From Burkholderia singularis (GTDB lineage: Bacteria; Pseudomonadota; Gammaproteobacteria; Burkholderiales; Burkholderiaceae): 64,000 nt of DNA. The notes below the pieces were generated by a model. The model was not told the DNA's origin and did no database searches. It saw nothing but the letters and a program-made list of their open reading frames with translations. Below, one piece after another: positions 7,031-16,837 of this stretch (the first letter of the stretch is position 1; each line of letters starts with the position of its first letter). The stretch lies in contig NZ_FXAN01000004.1 of assembly GCF_900176645.1 (NCBI RefSeq), positions 62,001 through 126,000 on the forward strand. The letters are read 5' to 3'. Position numbers and translations under genes: made by a program.

Positions 7031-9622
7031 ATGACCTATCAAGTTCTCGCACGCAAATGGCGTCCGAAGGATTTCGCTTCGCTCGTCGGCCAGGAGCACG
7101 TCGTCAGGGCGCTTACGCACGCGCTCGACGGCGGGCGTTTGCACCACGCCTATCTTTTCACGGGCACGCGCGGCGTCGGCAAAACGACGCTTTCGCGGAT
7201 TTTTGCCAAAGCGCTCAATTGCGAGACGGGGGTTACGTCCAAGCCGTGTGGCGTATGTCGCGCATGCCGTGAAATCGATGAAGGGCGTTTCGTCGACTAC
7301 GTCGAAATGGATGCGGCGAGCAATCGCGGCGTCGACGAAATGGCCGCGCTGCTCGAGCGCGCGGTTTACGCGCCGGTCGATGCGCGCTTCAAGGTCTATA
7401 TGATCGACGAAGTGCACATGCTGACGAACCACGCATTCAACGCGATGCTGAAGACGCTCGAGGAGCCGCCGCCGCACGTCAAATTCATTCTCGCGACCAC
7501 CGACCCGCAGAAAATTCCCGTCACGGTGCTGTCGCGCTGTCTGCAATTCAATCTGAAGCAAATGCCGGCCGGGCATATCGTGTCGCATCTCGAGCGGATT
7601 CTCGGCGACGAGCAAATCATGTTCGAACCGCAGGCGCTGCGCTTGCTGGCGCGCGCCGCGCAGGGCAGCATGCGCGACGCACTGTCGTTGACCGACCAGG
7701 CGATCGCATATTCGGCGAACGAGGTGACCGAGGCGGCCGTATCCGGCATGCTCGGCGCGCTCGACTCGACCTACATGGTGCGGCTTCTCGATGCGCTGGC
7801 TGCGGCCGACGGTCCGCAAATTCTCGCGATCGCCGACGAGATGGCGTTGCGCAGTTTGTCGTTTTCGGCCGCGCTGCAAGATCTTGCGAGCCTTCTGCAC
7901 CGGATTGCGTGGGCGCAATTCGCGCCGGCCTCGGTGCTCGACGAATGGCCGGAGGCGGCCGATTTGCGTCGCTTCGCGCAAGGGTTGAGCCCGGAGCAGG
8001 TGCAGCTTTATTACCAGATCGCGACGATCGGGCGCAGTGAACTCGGCTTGGCGCCGGACGAATATGCCGGTTTCACGATGACGCTGCTGCGCATGCTCGC
8101 GTTCGAGCCGGCGGCGGCGGGCGGCGGGCCCGGAGGCGGTCGCGCGATGCAGGCGGGCGACGCGGCGGCGAAGCCGGGCGAGAATGCGCGCGCGTTGGCG
8201 GTGAAGGCTGCCGCAGCGCCCGTTGCGGCATCTGTGTCGACGCCGGGGGGCGCCGCCGCGCGTGACGCGCGCCCCGATACGGCGCCGGTACGGTCGCCGG
8301 TTGACGCTGTTGCACCGGATACGGATAGGGCGGATGAGCGTGCCGCCGCACGTGGCACGCGAAGCGAATCGGTCGCGCTCCGCGCTGAGCCGCAGGAGGC
8401 GCACGTGTGGACCGACGTTGCGTCAGCCGGTGCGCAGACCGACGGCGGGCCGCGAGCGTTCGCCTCTGCCGTAGCGTCGAACCTTCAGTCCGATCTGCCA
8501 AAGAGCCGGGCGGCAGTAGCGCCGAGCGCCGGATCGAGCGTGCGCGCGGATGGGACTGTCGATGCCGTACAAGCATCCGCGGCTGCCGGCTTCGAGATGG
8601 AATCGGCATCCGGCGATGCCGCCGCGAAGGCTTCGTTGGCTGAGGCGCAAACGTCTTCCGCGAGCGAGCCGACATCGTCCGCGCGCGATGCGGATGCGGG
8701 CGTGGTCGATACGGCGTCATCGGCACCCGCCGCCCGGGCGCCCGGGTCTCGCGCGACGGGCGCTGCCGCCGCGCTCGACGTGTTGCGCAATGCCGGCATG
8801 CGCGTATCGTCGGATCGCGGCCGCGCAGCGGGCGCCGCACGCTCTGCCGAGCCGGCGCACCCGCCAGCCGCAAAGCCCGCGCCGCGGGTGCAAGTGACGG
8901 TGCCGACGCCGCGCGCGCGCGCGGCGCAAGGCGACGCCACGGCGAACACAGCATCACGGGCCGACGCGAGATCTGCGTCTCGCGACGCGCGTCACGACAT
9001 GCCGCCGCCGTGGGAGGACATTCCTCCGGACGATTACGTGCCGCTGTCGATCGACGACGGTTATGCGCCGCCGGACGACGGCTTCGTCCCGGTATTCGAC
9101 AGCAGCTCCGCCGACGCGCGGTTGACGCCGCCGTCCGCCGCGTGCGCGCCGGCGCAACCGGTCGACACGCGGCCGCTGCCTGAGCCGATTCCGCTCGATG
9201 CGATCGGCTACGACGGCGAGTGGCCGGCGCTCGCCGCGAGTCTGCCGCTTACGGGCGTTGCCTATCAGCTTGCGTTTAGCAGCGAGTTGAAATCGGTCGA
9301 CGTCGGTGTGCTGAAGCTCGCCGTGCCTGTTCCGCAATACGCGGATGCCGCGCAGGTCGCGAAACTGAAGGCCGCATTGGCCGAGACGCTCGGCAAGCCG
9401 GTCGACGTCGTGGTCGAGGTGGGGCCGGCGCGCCGGACCGCGGCTGCGCTCGCCGCCGCCGAACGTGCGCGGCGGCAGCGCGAAGCCGAAGAGGAGATGC
9501 GCGCCGATCCGTTCATCCAACAATTGCTGCGCGAATTCGGTGCAAGCATCGTCGAGGGTTCGATTCGTCCTGTCGGGCCGGACGCGGGTGCGGCGGACGG
9601 CGCCGTGCCGACGCTGCATTGA
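7031..9622 (+). CDS. dnaX: DNA polymerase III subunit tau/gamma
   Basis: The 863-residue clamp-loader ATPase has Walker A GTRGVGKT (45-52), the zinc knot C64, C73, C76, C79, the DEVH box (YMIDEVHML) and sensor 1 (ILATTDPQKIPVTVLSRC). Residues about 360-680 are a low-complexity Ala/Ser/Asp/Arg-rich linker. They are followed by an acidic Pro-rich stretch (WEDIPPDDYVP) and a folded C-terminal domain that should bind the alpha polymerase and DnaB. At 863 residues it is longer than E. coli tau (643), mostly through the linker. No A-AAA-AAG slippery heptamer was seen, so a gamma form by the E. coli frameshift is not supported. It lies with ffs, ybaB and recR. Confidence 0.97.
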   Translation: MTYQVLARKWRPKDFASLVGQEHVVRALTHALDGGRLHHAYLFTGTRGVGKTTLSRIFAKALNCETGVTSKPCGVCRACREIDEGRFVDYVEMDAASNRGVDEMAALLERAVYAPVDARFKVYMIDEVHMLTNHAFNAMLKTLEEPPPHVKFILATTDPQKIPVTVLSRCLQFNLKQMPAGHIVSHLERILGDEQIMFEPQALRLLARAAQGSMRDALSLTDQAIAYSANEVTEAAVSGMLGALDSTYMVRLLDALAAADGPQILAIADEMALRSLSFSAALQDLASLLHRIAWAQFAPASVLDEWPEAADLRRFAQGLSPEQVQLYYQIATIGRSELGLAPDEYAGFTMTLLRMLAFEPAAAGGGPGGGRAMQAGDAAAKPGENARALAVKAAAAPVAASVSTPGGAAARDARPDTAPVRSPVDAVAPDTDRADERAAARGTRSESVALRAEPQEAHVWTDVASAGAQTDGGPRAFASAVASNLQSDLPKSRAAVAPSAGSSVRADGTVDAVQASAAAGFEMESASGDAAAKASLAEAQTSSASEPTSSARDADAGVVDTASSAPAARAPGSRATGAAAALDVLRNAGMRVSSDRGRAAGAARSAEPAHPPAAKPAPRVQVTVPTPRARAAQGDATANTASRADARSASRDARHDMPPPWEDIPPDDYVPLSIDDGYAPPDDGFVPVFDSSSADARLTPPSAACAPAQPVDTRPLPEPIPLDAIGYDGEWPALAASLPLTGVAYQLAFSSELKSVDVGVLKLAVPVPQYADAAQVAKLKAALAETLGKPVDVVVEVGPARRTAAALAAAERARRQREAEEEMRADPFIQQLLREFGASIVEGSIRPVGPDAGAADGAVPTLH

Positions 9623-9730
9623 CGCCGCACGGCGCCGCCGCGGAGCACGCCCGGTTTGCCATTCCCATATTTCTCAGCGGGCGCTAAGATCGCGCCCGTT
9701 CGCAACAACCGATTACGAAGGAGCACGTCC

Positions 9731-10057
9731 ATGATGAAGGGTCAACTCGCCGGGCTGATGAAGCAGGCCCAGCAGATGCAGGAAAACATGAAGAAGATGC
9801 AGGAGCAACTGGCGCTGGTCGAGGTGGAAGGCCAATCCGGTGCCGGGCTCGTCAAGGTGACGATGACCTGCCGCAACGAAGTGCGCCGCGTGTCGATCGA
9901 TCCAAGCCTGCTTGCCGACGACAAGGACATGCTCGAGGACCTGGTCGCCGCCGCGTTCAACGACGCAGTGCGCAAGGCCGAGGCGACGTCGCAGGAAAAG
10001 ATGAGCGGGATGACCGCCGGCCTGCCGCTGCCGCCGGGCTTCAAGCTGCCGTTCTGA
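9731..10057 (+). CDS. ybaB: YbaB/EbfC family nucleoid-associated protein
   Basis: A 108-residue protein beginning [20 protein letters not shown], with the amphipathic helix, central sheet ([20 protein letters not shown]) and C-terminal [11 protein letters not shown] expected of the family. The ATG at 9731 has AAGGAG at 9718-9723. EbfC forms dimers that bind DNA and affect nucleoid structure. The dnaX-ybaB-recR order is conserved widely. Confidence 0.96.
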   Translation: MMKGQLAGLMKQAQQMQENMKKMQEQLALVEVEGQSGAGLVKVTMTCRNEVRRVSIDPSLLADDKDMLEDLVAAAFNDAVRKAEATSQEKMSGMTAGLPLPPGFKLPF

Positions 10058-10088
10058 TGCGCGGCCGTTCGATTTTCATCGATTGCGC

Positions 10089-10691
10089 ATGAGCATCAAG
10101 CCGCCTTCCGCGCTGTCCGAACTCGTCGAAGCGCTGCGCGCGCTGCCGGGCGTCGGGCCGAAATCCGCGCAGCGCATCGCGTATCACCTGATGCAGCATG
10201 ACCGGGATGGCGCCGCGCGGCTCGGCCGCTCGTTGCTGTTCGCGACCGAGCACCTGCGGCATTGCGAGAAGTGCAATACGTTCACCGAGGCGCAGATCTG
10301 CGAGGTTTGCAGCGATTCGGAGCGCGATCCGACGCTGCTTTGCGTCGTCGAGACGCCCGCCGACCAGATCATGCTCGAGCAGACGATGACCTATCGCGGG
10401 CTGTATTTCGTGCTGATGGGGCGTCTGAGCCCGCTCGACGGAATCGGCCCGAAGGAAATTCATTTCGACCGGCTCGTGCGGCGCGCGTCGGACGGCGTCG
10501 TGAAGGAGGTCGTATTGGCGACCAACTTCACGAACGAAGGCGAGGCGACCGCGCATTATCTCGGGCAGACGCTGAAGGCGCGCGGCCTGGCCGTCACGCG
10601 GCTCGCGCGCGGCGTGCCGGTGGGCGGCGAACTCGAGTATGTCGATGCAGGCACGATCGCGCGCGCGATGCTCGACAGGCGCACGCTCTAG
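10089..10691 (+). CDS. recR: Recombination protein RecR
   Basis: The 200-residue protein has the N-terminal helix-hairpin-helix ([19 protein letters not shown]), a four-Cys zinc finger (C59, C62, C71, C74), the Toprim domain ([14 protein letters not shown]) and a C-terminal Walker-like segment. RecR with RecO/RecF loads RecA onto gapped DNA. The ATG at 10089 is preferred to the TTG two codons earlier. Confidence 0.97.
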   Translation: MSIKPPSALSELVEALRALPGVGPKSAQRIAYHLMQHDRDGAARLGRSLLFATEHLRHCEKCNTFTEAQICEVCSDSERDPTLLCVVETPADQIMLEQTMTYRGLYFVLMGRLSPLDGIGPKEIHFDRLVRRASDGVVKEVVLATNFTNEGEATAHYLGQTLKARGLAVTRLARGVPVGGELEYVDAGTIARAMLDRRTL

Positions 10692-10841
10692 CGGCGTCGC
10701 CTGCGCATTGCGCGCGCGGGGCGCGCTTGCGCGATCGCGCCGCCCGATCGCGACGGATGCGCGCAGCGCCCGTATCGCGCTTGCGCACGATGCGCCGGGT
10801 CAACCGGTGCGATTCCCCAGTCCAATCCAAGGAAGAGTGAT

Positions 10842-12047
10842 ATGAGCGCAACCCACGGCCCGCTCGCGGGTGTCAAGGTGCTCGAACTCGGCACGCTGAT
10901 CGCGGGGCCATTCGCTGCGCGTCTGTTCGCCGAATTCGGCGCGCAGGTCATCAAGATCGAGGACCCGGACGGCGGCGACCCGCTGCGCAAGTGGCGCAAG
11001 CTGTATCCGGAGGCGGGCGGTACGTCGCTGTGGTGGGCGGTGCAGGCGCGCAACAAGAAATCGGTGACGGTCAACCTCAAGTCGGACGACGGCAAGGAAA
11101 TCGTGCGCCGTCTCGCGCGCGACGCCGACGTCGTGATCGAGAATTTCCGGCCGGGCCTGCTTGAAAAGCTCGGTCTCGGCTATGACGTGCTCGCCGCGGA
11201 AAACCCCGGCCTCGTGATGGTGCGCCTGTCCGGGTACGGGCAGACGGGGCCGTACCGCGACCGTCCCGGTTTCGGCTCGATTGCCGAATCGATGGGCGGG
11301 CTGCGCCATATCACCGGCTATCCGGACCGTCCGCCGCCGCGTATCGGCATTTCGATCGGCGATTCGATCGCCGCGCTGCACGGCGTGATCGGCGCGCTGA
11401 TGGCGCTTCATCATCGTCACGTGAACGGCGGCGCGGGGCAGGTGGTCGACGTCGCGCTTTACGAAGCCGTTTTCAACATGATGGAAAGCGTCGTGCCGGA
11501 GTACGGCGTCTACGGGCTGGTGCGCGAGCGCACGGGCGCGTCGCTGCCGGGCATCGTGCCGTCGAACACCTATGCGTGCCGCGACGGCAGTATCGTGATC
11601 GGCGGCAACAGCGATCCGATTTTCAAGCGCCTGATGAAGGCGATCGGGCGTGACGATCTCGCCGACGATCCGGCGCTCGCGCGCAACGACGGACGCGTGC
11701 CGCGCACCGACGAAATCGATGCGGCGATCGCCGCGTGGCTCGCGCCGCGCACGATCGATGACGCGCTCACGGTGCTGAACGCGGCCGACGTGCCGGCATC
11801 GCGGATCTATAGCGTGGCCGACATGTTCACCGATCCGCAGTTCGCCGCGCGCGAGATGATCCAGCGTTTCAAATGGGCCGGCGACAACGAGATTGCGTTG
11901 CCGAACATCACGCCGAAACTGTCCGGCACGCCGGGCGAGACGCGTTGGCTCGGTCCGGAGCTTGGCGAGCACACGGACGAAGTGCTGCGCGAGCTGGGCT
12001 ACGACGCGCCGGCGATCGCCGCGCTGCGCGACAAGCGGGCGATCTGA
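10842..12047 (+). CDS. Class III (CaiB/BaiF) CoA-transferase
   Basis: A 401-residue protein of the formyl-CoA:oxalate transferase fold. It has the N-terminal CoA-binding region ([27 protein letters not shown]), the segment [18 protein letters not shown], and the catalytic Asp at D174 in [12 protein letters not shown], which forms the acyl-aspartyl intermediate. The donor and acceptor acids are not predictable from the sequence; the closest feel is to succinyl-CoA:dicarboxylate (SUGCT-like) members. GGAAGAGTG lies 10-15 bases upstream of the ATG. It stands between recR and surE and looks like a single gene. A second, different member of the family is at 40270-41439. Confidence 0.88.
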   Translation: MSATHGPLAGVKVLELGTLIAGPFAARLFAEFGAQVIKIEDPDGGDPLRKWRKLYPEAGGTSLWWAVQARNKKSVTVNLKSDDGKEIVRRLARDADVVIENFRPGLLEKLGLGYDVLAAENPGLVMVRLSGYGQTGPYRDRPGFGSIAESMGGLRHITGYPDRPPPRIGISIGDSIAALHGVIGALMALHHRHVNGGAGQVVDVALYEAVFNMMESVVPEYGVYGLVRERTGASLPGIVPSNTYACRDGSIVIGGNSDPIFKRLMKAIGRDDLADDPALARNDGRVPRTDEIDAAIAAWLAPRTIDDALTVLNAADVPASRIYSVADMFTDPQFAAREMIQRFKWAGDNEIALPNITPKLSGTPGETRWLGPELGEHTDEVLRELGYDAPAIAALRDKRAI

Positions 12048-12198
12048 GCGCGGCGCGCCGGCCCCGGACGCCGGCGCTTCGCGCGCCCGCCGGCTCGCTC
12101 GTCCGCCTGCACGCGGGCGCGAGCCACGGCTGGCGCCGCGTCGCCGTCGGCGCAGGTCGGGCACCCTGGCTGTCGCTCTCGCGCAATCTTTCCTCGGT

Positions 12199-12204
12199 TA
12201 CAAT
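12199..12204 (+). promoter_or_regulatory. Probable -10 of surE
   Basis: TACAAT ends 7 bases before the surE ATG. No Shine-Dalgarno is visible between the two, so the transcript may be leaderless. Confidence 0.45.
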
Positions 12205-12210
12205 CGCCGG

Positions 12211-12972
12211 ATGCGAATCCTACTCAGTAACGACGACGGCTATCTCGCGCCCGGTATCGCCGCGCTTTATGAAGCGCTGTGCCCGTTCGCCGACGTCACG
12301 GTGATGGCGCCCGAACAGAATTGCAGCGGAGCCTCGAACTCGCTGACGTTGTCGCGACCGTTGTCGGTGTCGCGCTCGGCGACCTCGGGTTTCTACTACG
12401 TGAACGGCACGCCGACCGACTCGGTGCACGTCGCGTTGACCGGGTTGTTTGACGCGAAGCCCGACCTCGTTGTCTCGGGGATCAATAACGGCCAGAACAT
12501 GGGCGACGACACGCTGTATTCGGGCACGGTCGCCGCCGCGACGGAAGGCATCATGTTCGGCGTGCCGGCGATCGCGTTCTCGCTCGTCGACAAGGACTGG
12601 GCGCATCTGGCCGATGCGGCGCGCGTCGCGGCCGAGATCGTGCGCCACTATCTCGCGCACCCGCTCGCCGGGCAGCCGCTGTTGAACGTGAACATTCCGA
12701 ACCGCGGCTACGATGCGCTCAAGGGCTGGCGGGTGACGCGGCTCGGCAAGCGGCATCCGTCGCAGCCCGTGATCCGCCAAACCAATCCTCGCGGCGAGCC
12801 GATCTACTGGATCGGGCCGTCCGGCGAGGCGCGCGATGCGAGCGACGGCACGGATTTTCACGCGGTCGCCGAGGGTTTCGTGTCGATCACGCCGTTGCAG
12901 CTCGATCTCACCCATACCCAGATGCTGTCAGCCACCCGCGAGTGGGCGCGCGCGCGGAGCGGCGCTTCATGA
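12211..12972 (+). CDS. surE: 5'/3'-nucleotidase SurE
   Basis: The 253-residue phosphatase starts [11 protein letters not shown], holding the metal-binding Asp pair D8/D9. It carries the other conserved blocks ([44 protein letters not shown]). SurE removes phosphate from nucleoside 5'- and 3'-monophosphates and short polyphosphate and supports stationary-phase survival. It is the first gene of surE-pcm-nlpD-rpoS and overlaps pcm by four bases (ATGA). Confidence 0.97.
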   Translation: MRILLSNDDGYLAPGIAALYEALCPFADVTVMAPEQNCSGASNSLTLSRPLSVSRSATSGFYYVNGTPTDSVHVALTGLFDAKPDLVVSGINNGQNMGDDTLYSGTVAAATEGIMFGVPAIAFSLVDKDWAHLADAARVAAEIVRHYLAHPLAGQPLLNVNIPNRGYDALKGWRVTRLGKRHPSQPVIRQTNPRGEPIYWIGPSGEARDASDGTDFHAVAEGFVSITPLQLDLTHTQMLSATREWARARSGAS

Positions 12973-13988
12973 GCGGCGAGCGCGCGAAGCGGTTTCCGCT
13001 CGCGCTCGAAGATCTGAAGCGCGAGCCGCGCAAGGCCGATATGCGCGCGGCCGAACGCAGCGCGAGCGATGCCGCGCGTCAGCGCGTCGCGACGGCGGTG
13101 ATCGCGCCCGCCGGGGCGCCGGCGGCCGCGCAGAATTGGCGCGCGGGGCAGGGCGGCGGCGCGTCGCCGTTGACGAGCGCATCCGCGCCGAAACCGGCGC
13201 CCGGTCCGAAGGCAGCGCCTGCGCCGAAGGCGGCCCGCGCGACGAAGCCGGCCGCAGGCGCGGCCCATGCGGCGAGCCAGGGCGGCGCTGCCCGGCGTGG
13301 CGGCGACAAGAGCGCCGCGCCGAATGTCGCGTTGGCGGGCGCGCTCGCATTGACCTCGGAACGGGTGCGCGAGCGGATGGTCGAAAGGCTGCAAGCCAAC
13401 GGTGTGACCGATTCGCGCGTGCTTGCCGCGATGGCCGCCGTGCCGCGCCATATGTTCGTCGATCCCGGGCTGGCTGCGCAGGCATACGAAGATGCGGCGC
13501 TGCCGATCGGACATCAGCAGACGATTTCGAAGCCGTCCGTCGTCGCGCGCATGATCGAACTCGCCGCGGCCGGCCGGGCGCTCGAGCGCGTGCTTGAAAT
13601 CGGCACCGGCTGCGGTTACCAGGCCGCGGTGCTGAGCCGCATCGCACGCGACGTCTATTCGATCGAACGCGTGAAGCCGCTCTATGAGCGGGCAAAATTG
13701 AATTTGCGGCCGTTGCGCGTGCCGAATATCCGCCTGCATTACGGCGACGGATGTGTCGGGCTGCCCGCCGCCGCGCCGTTCGACGCGATCGTGATCGCCG
13801 CGGCGGGGCTCGACGTGCCGCGCACGCTGTTGGAACAACTGGCGATCGGCGGCCGGCTCGTCGCGCCTGTCGGCGGGCAGGAAGGCGAGCAGGTATTGAC
13901 GCTCGTCGAGCGTGTCGCGCCCGCGCAGTGGCGCGAATCGCGGCTTGATCGCGTTTTCTTTGTCCCTTTAAAATCCGGAGTGATTTGA
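12969..13988 (+). CDS. pcm: Protein-L-isoaspartate O-methyltransferase with long N-terminal extension
   Basis: The catalytic domain begins near residue 130 ([12 protein letters not shown]). It has the TIS motif (QTISKP, about 184-189) and the SAM-binding motif [11 protein letters not shown] (208-218). Pcm methylates isoaspartyl residues to repair aged proteins. The whole protein is 339 residues against about 208 in E. coli. The extra 129 residues start with a charged segment and become rich in Ala, Pro, Gly and Lys. The ATG at 12969 overlaps the surE stop, so translational coupling supports this early start, but a later internal start cannot be excluded. Confidence 0.93.
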   Translation: MSGERAKRFPLALEDLKREPRKADMRAAERSASDAARQRVATAVIAPAGAPAAAQNWRAGQGGGASPLTSASAPKPAPGPKAAPAPKAARATKPAAGAAHAASQGGAARRGGDKSAAPNVALAGALALTSERVRERMVERLQANGVTDSRVLAAMAAVPRHMFVDPGLAAQAYEDAALPIGHQQTISKPSVVARMIELAAAGRALERVLEIGTGCGYQAAVLSRIARDVYSIERVKPLYERAKLNLRPLRVPNIRLHYGDGCVGLPAAAPFDAIVIAAAGLDVPRTLLEQLAIGGRLVAPVGGQEGEQVLTLVERVAPAQWRESRLDRVFFVPLKSGVI

Positions 13989-13993
13989 TACCG

Positions 13994-14863
13994 ATGAGTA
14001 TGTTGCGCGCGATGCAAAACAATCGTTCGAAGGTTCCGCTCTCGCTCGCTCAGCGCGCGATTTGCATGGCCGCTTTCATGCTGCTCGCCGCTTGCGCGAC
14101 GCGGCTCGACCAGGCGCCCGTCGTCGACCGTTCAGGTTCGCTCGGCACGACGGCCGCCACCCAGCCCGCAGCGCCGCTGCCGCCTGCGCCCCCTGGCTTC
14201 TACCGGGTGAAACCGGGCGATACGCTTTATCGGATCGCGCTCGAGAACGGCCAGAACTATCGCGATATCGCGGCGTGGAACAATCTCACGAACCCGAACC
14301 AGATCGAAGTCGATCAGTTGCTGCGCGTCGCGCCGCCCGCAGGCGGCGTGACTACCGCAGCGCCTGCCGCGGGCGGCGCGGCGGCGACGCCGCCGCTGTC
14401 GAGCGGCCCGGCCGTGCCGCCGATCTATGGCTCCGGTTCCAACTCGAGTTCGGCGCCGGCTGCGGCATCCACCGAAGCGGCCGTGCCTGCCGCGAGCAAC
14501 GTGTCGTTTGCATGGCCCGTGCGCGGCGCGCTCCTGAATACGTTCGACGATTCGAAGAACAAGGGAATCAACATCGGCGGCACCGCGGGCGAAGCCGTGA
14601 AGGCTGCCGCGGAGGGCCGGGTGGTCTATGCCGGCAACGGGCTGCGCGGCTATGGCAATCTTATTATCATCAAGCACGATGCGACTTATCTCACTGCGTA
14701 TGCACACAACCGCGCTTTGATGGTAAAAGAGGGGGACGCGGTGACGAAGGGGCAGAAGATTGCAGAAATGGGCAATAGCGATTCCGACCGCGTGATGTTG
14801 CATTTCGAGGTTCGCCGGCAGGGTAAACCTGTCGATCCGCTGAAGTATTTGCCGCCTCAATAA
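13994..14863 (+). CDS. nlpD: NlpD-type lipoprotein with LysM and degenerate LytM domain
   Basis: The 289-residue protein has a lipoprotein signal with lipobox LLAAC (Cys34), a LysM domain (YRVKPGDTLYRIALENGQNY, about 72-115), a Ser/Ala/Pro-rich linker and a C-terminal M23/LytM domain from about 170. The first zinc-ligand motif (HxxxD) is replaced by KGINIGG, although LHFEVR remains. It should therefore be catalytically dead, as in E. coli NlpD and EnvC, which switch on the amidases that split septal peptidoglycan. The ATG at 13994 fits the signal peptide. The rpoS promoter often lies inside nlpD; I did not assign one. Confidence 0.95.
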   Translation: MSMLRAMQNNRSKVPLSLAQRAICMAAFMLLAACATRLDQAPVVDRSGSLGTTAATQPAAPLPPAPPGFYRVKPGDTLYRIALENGQNYRDIAAWNNLTNPNQIEVDQLLRVAPPAGGVTTAAPAAGGAAATPPLSSGPAVPPIYGSGSNSSSAPAAASTEAAVPAASNVSFAWPVRGALLNTFDDSKNKGINIGGTAGEAVKAAAEGRVVYAGNGLRGYGNLIIIKHDATYLTAYAHNRALMVKEGDAVTKGQKIAEMGNSDSDRVMLHFEVRRQGKPVDPLKYLPPQ

Positions 14864-14874
14864 ACGAGACGACC

Positions 14875-15966
14875 ATGCCGAAATCGAAGCGCCACCCGCT
14901 GCATGCCGAACCTGAGAAGATCAGTCGTGCCACGCAATCCTCGGCGGGGCGAACTGGCGCTTCGACGGGCGACGACGATGTCGCCGGTAACGAGCATGAT
15001 TACGAGCCTCACGATGCCGAGGCGGCCGATGCCGATGACGCGGCCGACGAGCGGGAAGCCGCCGACGCCCCGCCCGATATCGACGATTTCCGCGCGCTGT
15101 TGCAGGCCGAGCTTACCGCCGACACGATCCAGCACTACCTGAATCGGATCAGCGTGAAACCGTTGCTGACGGTCGAGGAGGAGCAGCGCTACTCGCGTCT
15201 GGCGAAGGCGGGCGAGTTCGATGCGCGGCAGGTGATGATCGAGCGTAATCTGCGCCTCGTCGTCAGCATTGCGAAAGGCTATTTGAATCGCGGCGTGCCG
15301 CTGCTCGATCTGATCGAGGAAGGCAATCTCGGGCTCATGCATGCGATCGAGAAGTTCGATCCGACGCGCGGCTTCCGCTTTTCGACCTATGCGACCTGGT
15401 GGATCCGCCAAAGTATCGAACGCGCGATCATGAACCAGGCACGCACGGTGCGCCTGCCCGTGCACGTGATCCGCGAACTGAATCAGGTGCTGCGCGCAAA
15501 GCGCCATTTGGAAAAAAATTCGTTGTCGACCGGCGAAGCGGCCGAGCGTCGCGAAGCGAGCATCGACGACATCGCGTACCTGACCGGCAAGACCGCGGAA
15601 GAGGTCACCGACATCCTCGCGCTGAACGAGCACACCGCGTCGCTCGACGCGCCGCTCGATCTCGATCCGGCGAGCAGCCTGCTCGATCTGCTGCCGGACG
15701 ACCAAAGCCAATCGCCGGACGCGGAAGTTCAGCACCGCGAATTGGAGACGCTGACGCGCGCGTGGCTGTCGCGCCTGTCCGACAAGCACCGGCATGTGAT
15801 CGAGCGACGCTTCGGGCTGAACCACATCGAACCCGCGACGCTCGAGGAGCTGGCCGACGAGATGGGCCTGACGCGCGAGCGCGTGCGGCAGATCCAGCAA
15901 GAGGCGCTCGTGCGGCTCAAGCGGTTTTTTGCATCCAATGGCGTGCGCAAAGACGCCGTTTTGTAA
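14875..15966 (+). CDS. rpoS: RNA polymerase sigma factor RpoS
   Basis: A 363-residue group 2 sigma-70 factor. After a variable acidic N-terminus (about 1-70) come region 1.2, region 2 with the -10 recognition helix ([19 protein letters not shown]), region 3 ([12 protein letters not shown]) and region 4.2 ([19 protein letters not shown]). It has no sigma-70 region 1.1, and its place after nlpD identifies it as RpoS rather than RpoD. It directs the general stress and stationary-phase response. It follows nlpD by 11 bases and precedes the exonuclease gene by 7. Confidence 0.97.
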   Translation: MPKSKRHPLHAEPEKISRATQSSAGRTGASTGDDDVAGNEHDYEPHDAEAADADDAADEREAADAPPDIDDFRALLQAELTADTIQHYLNRISVKPLLTVEEEQRYSRLAKAGEFDARQVMIERNLRLVVSIAKGYLNRGVPLLDLIEEGNLGLMHAIEKFDPTRGFRFSTYATWWIRQSIERAIMNQARTVRLPVHVIRELNQVLRAKRHLEKNSLSTGEAAERREASIDDIAYLTGKTAEEVTDILALNEHTASLDAPLDLDPASSLLDLLPDDQSQSPDAEVQHRELETLTRAWLSRLSDKHRHVIERRFGLNHIEPATLEELADEMGLTRERVRQIQQEALVRLKRFFASNGVRKDAVL

Positions 15967-15973
15967 CTGATTG

Positions 15974-16750
15974 ATGACCCCGATTCTGGTTTTTGACATC
16001 GAGACGATTCCCGATGTCGACGGCATCCGCCGTCTTGAGGATTTGCCCGCCGCGCTCACCGACGCCGAGGTCGCCGAGCATGCTTTCGCCGCGCGCCGCG
16101 AGAAGACGGGCAGTGATTTCTTGCCGCACCATCTGCAGAGGATTGCCGCAATCTCGTGCGTGTTTCGCGACAACACGGGCTTTCGCGTGCGTTCGCTCGG
16201 CACGCCCGGCGATCCGGAGGCGGTGCTGATCCAATCGTTTTATCGTGTGATCGAGAAATACACGCCGCAGCTCGTGTCATGGAACGGCGGCGGCTTCGAT
16301 TTGCCGGTGCTGCATTACCGCGCGCTCGTGCACGGCGTCGCCGCGCCGCGCTATTGGGACATGGGCGAGGACGATCGCGAATTCAAGTGGAACAACTATC
16401 TGTCCCGTTATCACACGCGCCACACCGATCTGATGGATCTGCTGGCGCTCTACCAGCCGCGCGCGAACGCGCCGCTCGACGCGCTTGCGAAGCTGTGCGG
16501 CTTTCCGGGCAAGCTCGGGATGGATGGCAGCCAAGTTTGGGCAGCATTCCAGCAAGGGCGGCTCGACGAAATCCGCAATTACTGTGAAACCGACGTCGTG
16601 AACACGTACCTGCTGTATTGCCGATTTCAGCAGATGCGAGGCGGTTTGACGCCAACCGAATATGCGGACGAGGTCGTGCTCGTGAAAAATGCGCTGTTGC
16701 AAGAGCCGGCGCCGCACTGGGCCGAATATCTGGCTGCGTTCGACGCGTGA
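15974..16750 (+). CDS. Predicted 3'-5' exonuclease, PolB-like (PF10108 type)
   Basis: A 258-residue protein with exonuclease motif I (LVFDIETIPD, D and E near residues 8-10), motif II (LVSWNGGGFDLPVLHYRAL) and motif III (RNYCETDVVNTYLLYCRF), in the order of DEDD exonucleases related to DNA polymerase B. It has no polymerase domain. The substrate is not known. It starts 8 bases after the rpoS stop, with ATG preferred to the TTG one codon earlier, and is probably co-transcribed with rpoS. Confidence 0.85.
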   Translation: MTPILVFDIETIPDVDGIRRLEDLPAALTDAEVAEHAFAARREKTGSDFLPHHLQRIAAISCVFRDNTGFRVRSLGTPGDPEAVLIQSFYRVIEKYTPQLVSWNGGGFDLPVLHYRALVHGVAAPRYWDMGEDDREFKWNNYLSRYHTRHTDLMDLLALYQPRANAPLDALAKLCGFPGKLGMDGSQVWAAFQQGRLDEIRNYCETDVVNTYLLYCRFQQMRGGLTPTEYADEVVLVKNALLQEPAPHWAEYLAAFDA

Positions 16751-16752
16751 TC

Positions 16753-16773
16753 GCCCATGGTTCGCGCATGGGC
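16753..16773. terminator. 7-bp stem-loop at a convergent junction, no U-tract
   Basis: GCCCATG and CATGGGC flank a 7-base loop, 3 bases after the exonuclease stop. No T-run follows directly. Confidence 0.4.
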
Positions 16774-16837
16774 AATGCGTCCGTTTGCGCTGACCGGTGC
16801 AGGGCGTTTTTCTGTTTTCCCATTCTCCGATTGACGT

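Noticed and set aside
6863-8404. A 513-residue minus-strand open frame opposite dnaX
   Set aside because: Long antisense frames are common at this G+C; dnaX has all its motifs on the other strand.
7031-9622. Programmed -1 frameshift in dnaX
   Set aside because: No A-AAA-AAG or similar heptamer was found.
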